The translations under genes were made by a program, and so were the position numbers. From NCBI GenBank assembly GCA_963682175.1, contig OY821771.1, positions 11,097,001-11,161,000 of the forward strand: a DNA stretch of 64,000 nt, in the 5' to 3' direction. Source of the stretch: Triglochin maritima (lineage: Eukaryota > Streptophyta > Magnoliopsida > Alismatales > Juncaginaceae). Below are positions 57,360 through 64,000 of the stretch, in pieces. The first letter of the stretch is position 1. Every line of letters begins with the position of its first letter. The notes under the pieces were generated by a model. It saw only the letters and a list, made by a program, of their open reading frames with translations, had not been told where the DNA came from and searched no databases.

Positions 57360-59450
57360 GTCACTGAATGACCTTTTATTTTCTATGTAGGATTGGGTGC
57401 TCCGTGCTTTACTACAATAATTTGGAAGGATCTATAAAAACCGTGGTTTGTTTTGTAATGATCGAGGGGTCAAATTGTATGGTGTGTATGGGTTTGTTTG
57501 TTTGTTTTTGGCTAAAGCAAATTGTTTGGGATCATACTGTTATTACACAAACGATATGTGTGGCATATATAAATGCATGTTTACATCATGTGATTCATTT
57601 ATTTTCACAAGTAAGTCCTTTTCAAACGGAAGCAAATGATTATCAATAAGATGAGATGAGTGAGCTTCTAACGATGTGATCTTAGCATGCAAGCTTTTTT
57701 TCTCTCATTCAATTAAGATTTTTTTAATGCAAGTTAAACATGTCCAGCAAGCAAGTCATTTTTGACATGTATGATTGATTCATTCAAACATTAAGATCAT
57801 GATTATTATCATATCATGTTAGTATACAAGTATTGAGACACGATTCCTTATAGTTTGGTGTTCATGTATCCAAAATATCAAACACTTATACGAGACGCTA
57901 GTACACGACACAATTGACAAACCTAAGTAGGACCATCCCTCGTGTTGCTTCTTTTCGGATAGATAAGTGTAGTTTCCAGATGCATTACAAATAAAGGATC
58001 GTGTGATCACAGCCCCATCAAAAACAAAGAATTAAGCTTAAAAAATGATACTCTCAAAGGCAAGCACAACAAGATAGAAATTGACAACCTCAAGAGTAAA
58101 GGAGCACCTAAGTTAAAGTCGACGTCTTTATTCCGTATTACTACAGCTTTAATTACTTAACATGTTAGGTGTGTCTTACAAACAATTGTATCTTATCGTA
58201 TTTTTAAGAAAGTATTGTGTCCTATGACACTGGACTTGAATCTTTCTGTTCAATTCAGGGTTTCTTTGAGTTGAACTAGTTACTTTAATCTTAATTTAGA
58301 CGGAGCATCAGTCTTTCAAATATAATTAACCATTGGTCTATTGGTTTTATTTAGTAATAATTACACGTTACGTACTAGTCCTATTGTCAACGTGACATGG
58401 AACGTCCCCAATGTGGTTTTCAGCCCACCTCATGAATGGACATGGTTGTCCTCCGAACCAAACCCGAATATCTGAGCCGACGTTCAAATTAGGTACACCA
58501 TCACCATGATCCACTTCCTCTGTACGAAAATTTGAAAATGTGTACTTTAATATTATATTTTAACTTGAAATGGCATTTTCATTTGAATTTAGATGTACAT
58601 TATAAGGAAATTATTCTCCAAATGAATTGTAACTATTTATAGAATCTCAAAACCAATAAAAACAAAACCCAATTGGCGGCGTTGAACCTGAGAGTTAGAC
58701 AAACGTATTTCTAAGTATCGGCATTTTTTCATATACTGATGCAAATTACGAATAACTATACTCCATATAATATCTCATTTATTTCGTAAGTTGGGTTTCT
58801 GACATTAAGAAACCAGTTTTTGCATTAGTGTTTGGATGGATCATGGATGCATGAGTTGTGAAAACACACAAACCGCTGTGAAATTAGATTGCTTTTAGAG
58901 AGGACATGGGTGGAAATTCTAGAATTGACGAGGGCAAATGAGTCACTAGATGTTGGCATTTCATGTAAAAAAACGGGATAACGGATGTCAGGGAATAAAG
59001 CCGGATCACTTTTTGCCAGCAGAAACAGATGAAACTCAAATCTTGAGTTTCTTCCTTTTCCTTATAAAATCACGAATCCAATGTTCCCAAGAAGATAAAT
59101 TCCTTTGAAACTTTAGGGTGTTTAGGTGTTAAGAGTGAGAAAAAATAATTTCCCTAAGAATCTGACAGGATGCAAACCTAACATCAAAATACACCCTTAG
59201 ACGTTGGAACGCTGTATTTTACCAAGCAAAACAATAAAAAAACAAATCCTTTCCACGAGCTAAGTAGACATCATGGAACATGACTTGCATCATTAAGCAC
59301 TACTCTCTGAATTATTTACAACATGTCTATTCTTCAGGTACACAAACACAAAGAATGAAACAAGTTATCATACAATGAATGAATTTCAAGGAAAAAGTAA
59401 CACTCAGAATTAATGCATGTTCTCCGCATAATCAAAACTATGTTACCTAT
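57360..59450. other. Intergenic stretch and 3' flank of the GAUT gene
   Basis: I see no supported gene or mobile element. The part next to 59450 must hold the 3' UTR of the minus-strand GAUT gene. AATAAA-type signals are common in such A+T-rich DNA and none can be chosen safely. Confidence 0.5.
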
Positions 59451-62400
59451 CTAAGGATTGATGTTGCACTCTCGCAGATACTGTTGATCATAGTTGTGAA
59501 ACTTTGCCCAATAGTTGCGATAACTAGGAATACCGATCTCCAGCCACGGTTTTAGATTACCATTGTAGTGTATGACTGCTGCTTGCTCAATTTCCTTCCG
59601 GTTGATGTGCGGGTTGTACCCAAGGCCAAGGATGTGCCACGAACGATCCAGAGGAAAAGTACGTTTCCAAAATGTTATGAGACCGGGAGGCAGGGTTCCC
59701 AACTTCCACAGAAGCCTGTCGCGATTCTGCACCAACAATGATTTGTGTGAAAAAAGGTCATACAAACTGATATTTCACTAAACCAAACACATAAGCCACA
59801 GCACAAAAAACTCACAACCGAAGATGTTAACATGTCAACGACAACTGTCTTGAAATCTCACTAAAGCACATATTGAAGAAATTTAAGAAACCAACTGATG
59901 AAAGTAACTTACCATTTTCTGCCAGGTGTGATAGATCTCTGTTATATTTTGCCGCTTCCACTCAACTAAATCGAATACATTCATCCCATAAGCCCACCCA
60001 CATGCATGAGGATCAAAATTCTTGGAGATTATAGGGTTCGAGAAGTTGAGATACTTATCAAACCGATGGAAATTCTCTCCACATGTTTCTACAGCACCAT
60101 TAACCTTCCCATTAAGGTTAATCAGCCAAAGACCTGCAAGATCCTTCTGCACTACAATATCATCATCCAAAAATACAACTTTGTTGAGCTTCGGGAAAAT
60201 CTCGGGTAGATAAAATCGCAGATGATTAAGAATGTTAAGATATTTTGGGTTGCGAAATTTCAAATTTCTATCGGAGTTCGCACGGAGTGTACGAAAGTAG
60301 AAATCAATCATGGATGCTGATCCAAGTTGTTTTAGAACAGGGCTATAACTTGAATTCAACCATGTGAATTCTTCAACACTTTGAACTTGGACGGTGGCAT
60401 TACCAGGCGGGTTCACCAGAAACCACATCCGCATTGCCGCATAGTTCAGTCCATCAGTCACTACATGGAAAACATGGTTTGCAGGTTCCTGCAAAAAATA
60501 ACAGTATATTAAAAAGTACATGTACCTACAAAAATAGTGCACAATCTGTTCTCATATAATGATTAAGAGAAGACCTAGGTACTGTGCCGGGCCTGCGGGC
60601 CTGGTAATTTTATATTTATTTAATATTTTAGGTATTTTTAAAGGTATTTTAGGTTCTTTTAAAGGTATTTTACTATTTTTGGAGGCATATTAAAATAAAA
60701 ATTTAACGGGCTGTGCCCGTCTGGGCCCGTGTCCCTTAAGGGGCCGGGCCCTGGTACCCAGGACTAATTAAGAGAAACAAAGTTTACAGCAATAATACCT
60801 TTGCATGAAACACAGTTGAGTTTAGAACCGTCGCAGTAGCCAATATGTTATCAGAGAAAAGTGCATAATGGTAGAGTCTTGGATCTTCAAGCCTTTCTTG
60901 ATTCGGGAACTGTCGTTGACTGTGATTCAGTGAGTAATACTCCGTTGAAAGCCTTAGAGGGAGGCAATGCAAACCTTTTGGAAGTGTTTTAGCAGTAAGT
61001 TGTGTTAAGTATAGCGCCTGCTTCTTCTGAACAATCAATTGCTCCTCAGTTGAATGAAGAAATGCACGAAGCTTCTTTAAGGTCGCAAAGCAATCATCTT
61101 GAATCCGCATAGCTTTAGACAGTGTCCGCTCCATTACTCTTTGTTTTGAGTTCGCACTGCATTACACCATCAAATTTTCAAAACCAAAGTTATGTCTGGA
61201 AAAGAATAAAAGCCAATACACTTTGTTGTATAAGTGCCCATACTTTCTTGGGAGCTCAGAATCTTTGGATGCATAACCAACAACCCGTTGCACTTCCCTT
61301 ATTATTAGTCTGAGCTCGCGCACGAGTTCAGTGTTGCTTCTAATTGACCCAAGGCTCAGATAAATCTTGGCTCGGATCAATTGGTCTCTCAGTTGACGAA
61401 CCCTAGCATCTGGCATGGGCTTATTTCTGGAAATAATCTTTGGTGATTCACGTTGGACTCCAGCAGACAACTGTTTAAATTTGTACTCCAATAAGATAAC
61501 TAACAAGAAACAGTGAAGCACTAAACTAAATACACAATATTAGTAAAACTATGACAAAATCATACAACCTGTACTTAAGCAAAATACAGAGGACAAGTAC
61601 TAATTACGGTACGGGTAGCAAATTGAACAAAGAAAAATAACTGTCACCTCAATTTTTGTCATGCTAGACATGTCAAACTAGAGTGTAACACAAGAAGGAT
61701 CTAACAACGGTTTGTCGTAGCCCTACAGTCAAATTGAACATAAGATAACCTTATTGTTTGGTTGCAGCTGCCTTCAGGAGTATCTTGGAATGAACCACCT
61801 GGTGAACTTAAAAAACATTCTTATTGATAGCTTAGATTTTACTTGTTGGTGGTTTAACTCTTTCAAGAATGGCTTTGGAGGAATTGGTGGCCAGTGCCAA
61901 TCTCAGGAAAATGAAAAATATCATCATTGAATACGCAAACATTTTTCAGTGACGAAGCTTCACAATATACCAATGTCCTCGAGGACCAATCATGATGGAC
62001 AGGGAGACAACGTGAAACACTATACTATCATCTATTGGGCTGCTGATTTCTTTTCAGAATAAGAATATTTGGAGTCTTGTAAACTTCTAGCATTGCTATG
62101 GTCTTTCACATAGTACCTTTTCCTTACAAGATTAGCAGGTTAATTGGATCAGAGGATCTCATGCTTTATTTTGTACAGGCTTGCTTATGTGAGGAATTCA
62201 CATTTGCCTTCTATTATTCCATATTAGAGTGGAAATATCCTTATTAAATAAAATGAAGAAAAAAATGTTTCTCGCAAAGAAAATGACATTGGTTTATAAC
62301 AAAATTGAATAGAGCTGTAGGAAATTCAATACAAACCTTCTTCTCAGAAGCGGTGGGATTCGAAATGGGTTCACCTTGCGTATAGACAGCATTACCATCC

Positions 62401-63745
62401 TTTAAACCTGCTCCATCGCCAATCTGCTGGATTACATTATTGTCTGATCCAGACTTGTTGACTTGTTGGGTCAAACCATCTTCTGCTGCGGAAAGAACTC
62501 GACTCTTATGCTCTGCAGATGTTAGGACAAACAATTCTGAACGCAAAGACTCTGAAACGGTAGGCGAAGAAAATGACATTTGAAATAGAAACGCACCACT
62601 TTTGACCAATTCAAATTCAAATACCATTAAAATATGAACTACGAATGAAACTTGTGTTTCCCTCATTCCAGACCAAAAAACACACCCTTCATTAGAAAAA
62701 AGAAAGGGGAACTTACCTTGAATCTCTGAAGAGTCTTCTCTCGAAACATCTGAACTGATAACTCCACTTGACTTCTTATTTACATTATGCTCCTGCACAT
62801 CAAATATCCAAACTCACATATTTATAAATCAACAAACATAAGACTAAGAATGCAAAGGGAAAATAGGGGCACACCCAACAACTAAAAAACAAAGTACCAA
62901 AACAGGCATTCATCCTTAACAACCAAAAAAAGAATCACCTGGTAAATAATCCCTTCAACAAAATTAATAGAATTGAAACCCCCCAAAAAAGACTAATGCA
63001 ACAATATCGTAATTACTAATGTTACAAAGAGAAAAGAGGCATTCACCCTACAAAAAGGGATTCACAACAAACAAGTATTGACAACGTACAATAAAATTTT
63101 AAAATCCTATAAAAGAGTCATCCAATAAATAATCTATTTAACAGAAACCCCTAAAAAAGACTAATGCAACAAAACCATAATTACTAAAAATACAACTGTG
63201 AAATGCCCTAACAACGATAAGTATATATATTAGCAAAATTGCCAAAACCGTGATTCATTTTTACAACTTGAAAAAAAAACCAAAAAATCATCACCTAACA
63301 AACATCTTTTCAAAATAACAAAACTCTTTTTAGAAAAACACGCATTAAGTTAACCCACATGGGTTGAAAAGGGGGGATTTTACCTGAGAAACCGCCTTCA
63401 CTTCCCCACTCCCATTCCTAAACACCTGAAATCAAAACCAAAACAATAAACACCCACGAAAACACCCCCAAATAAAACAAAAAAAAAATTCTCGACTTGC
63501 AAAAAAAAAAGAATACCCACAATGTTAGAAACATTGACGAAGAACTCGGCATCCGCTGCAACAAACCGAGATAAAACACCATCAGAAAACATGGGTTCGC
63601 CTCAAAATCGAATCTTTGTGAAGAAATGGTAAGAGATCTCACATGGGGAGGTGTCTATGTAGCTTCTGAGCCTGTCGGTGTAGAAAACGAGAGGAGCCAA
63701 GACTGTGAAGGCCAACAACACTAGGACTGGTTTGCTCCGAACCAT
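59451..63745 (-). CDS. GAUT4: Galacturonosyltransferase, GAUT4-like (spliced, 9 exons)
   Basis: A CAZy GT8 enzyme that adds galacturonic acid from UDP-GalA to homogalacturonan, in the Golgi, for pectin synthesis. I placed exons at 63643-63745, 63521-63555, 63384-63425, 62717-62792, 62337-62551, 61244-61470, 60799-61156, 59913-60488 and 59451-59726. All have GT-AG borders, phases agree and the sum is 1908 nt, or 635 residues, close to GAUT4 (about 616). Residues 6-22 form a membrane anchor (type II). A charged stem with helical parts (RQLRDQLIRAKIYLSL) leads to GLHCLPLRL and the GT8 domain. The DDD at residues 460-462 (FLDDDIVVQKD) holds the DxD metal/UDP site; His597 (VIHYNG) and HILGLGYNP are also conserved. 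The end is YLRECNINP. The two small exons (35 and 42 nt) are less certain. GAUT4 rather than GAUT3 is from remembered sequence. Confidence 0.92.
60570..60766. mobile_element. 197-bp hAT-type MITE in a GAUT intron
   Basis: It lies in the intron between the GT8 exons 60799-61156 and 59913-60488. ATTAAGAG flanks it on both sides (60562-60569, 60767-60774), an 8-bp target duplication. The ends AAGACCTAGGTAC and, in reverse, TAGTCCTGGGTAC match at 9 of 13. The interior has GGGCCGGGCC-type subterminal motifs and an A+T-rich centre with two AGGTATTTTA copies. Confidence 0.85.
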
Positions 63746-64000
63746 CGCTGTAAGGTGTTCACCGGAGACAGCTCATTCGCTAGAGGGGGTTTTCTCTCTC
63801 CTCTGTCTGTCTTGCTCTGTGTTTTTTGCTGGTCCCTGCAAGGAATCCATCTGTCTTGTGTTCTGTGAGGAGTGTTTTTTTTTTATTACTTATTTAGTAG
63901 ACTAGTAGTACGGTAAATTTTTCAGATTAGAATATTTTTTTAAATTGTTAAAATAAACTTAATTCAAAAAAAAACTCGGCATTTTTAGTGTACAAAGAAC
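63746..64000 (-). promoter_or_regulatory. 5' UTR and start of the GAUT promoter region
   Basis: Upstream of ATG 63745-63743, on the minus strand, lies a purine/GA-rich stretch (GAGAGGAGAGAG-type, about 63795-63815), common in plant 5' UTRs. The window ends 255 bp upstream and no TATA box can be placed with confidence. Confidence 0.45.

Noticed and set aside
63398..63642. Two overlapping Phe-rich minus-strand frames in GAUT
   Set aside because: They read through introns; the splice-consistent exons are 63521-63555 and 63384-63425.
1..64000. tRNA, rRNA and CRISPR-like arrays
   Set aside because: I saw no cloverleaf with A and B boxes, no rRNA blocks and no regular repeat-spacer array; the direct repeats found are satellite or subterminal repeats.

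Overview
The window is nuclear DNA from a dicot plant; the species cannot be told from the sequence. This rests on one spliced plant cell-wall gene with GT-AG introns and plant GT8 motifs, on Ty1/Copia, Ty3/Gypsy (including an Athila-type element), CACTA, hAT and RTE-type LINE remnants, and on A+T-rich intergenic DNA. I see no rRNA, tRNA, CRISPR or bacterial feature.

The only clearly intact conserved host gene is at the right end. It is a nine-exon, minus-strand galacturonosyltransferase (GAUT4-like, 59451-63745, 635 residues predicted) for pectin synthesis, with a small hAT-like MITE in one intron. A second host signal is a small family of proteins with one membrane segment and a glycine-rich tail, present four times: A (13417-13913, minus, broken by a hAT MITE), B (37318-37617, plus, open), C (21224-21644, plus, frameshifted) and D (56358-57359, plus, split by a 730-bp CACTA element with a CAT target duplication). 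A and B lie in an inverted segmental duplication (13.06-14.96 kb against 30.78-37.95 kb). A full Copia element later inserted into the B arm, and the A arm keeps the empty site.

Left to right: 1-8740 is a decayed Copia element (leader, gag, pol and a 2-kb 3' LTR that is itself interrupted by a 1360-bp solo LTR). 8741-9798 is an inverted LTR fragment of the same family. 10.2-11.0 kb is a CACTA end inside an RTE LINE remnant. 11.0-13.0 kb is an LTR-like stretch full of GGTCGACCG motifs. 13.06-14.96 kb is duplication arm A, and 14.96-15.53 kb a MITE candidate. 16.0-18.7 kb is a mosaic tandem-repeat block. 19-24 kb holds small fragments, gene C and a very decayed Copia. 23.8-25.8 kb is a hAT transposase pseudogene. 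26.4-28.9 kb is a CACTA fragment and an unidentified ORF. 31.0-36.4 kb is a Copia element with both LTRs. 38.0-39.8 kb is a third Copia, 39.8-41.8 kb CACTA transposase remnants, 41.8-44.1 kb a truncated Gypsy, and 44.1-53.1 kb an Athila-like element with an extra third ORF. 53.2-55.6 kb is a CACTA 5' half with an inverted Athila-leader fragment in it. 55.6-57.4 kb is gene D. 57.4-59.4 kb is unremarkable, followed by the GAUT gene.

Most coding-looking DNA is therefore transposon-derived and broken by stops and frameshifts. The most interesting signals are the repeatedly hit glycine-rich membrane-protein family, and a composite GGTCGACCG array found in LTR-type sequences that otherwise look unrelated.
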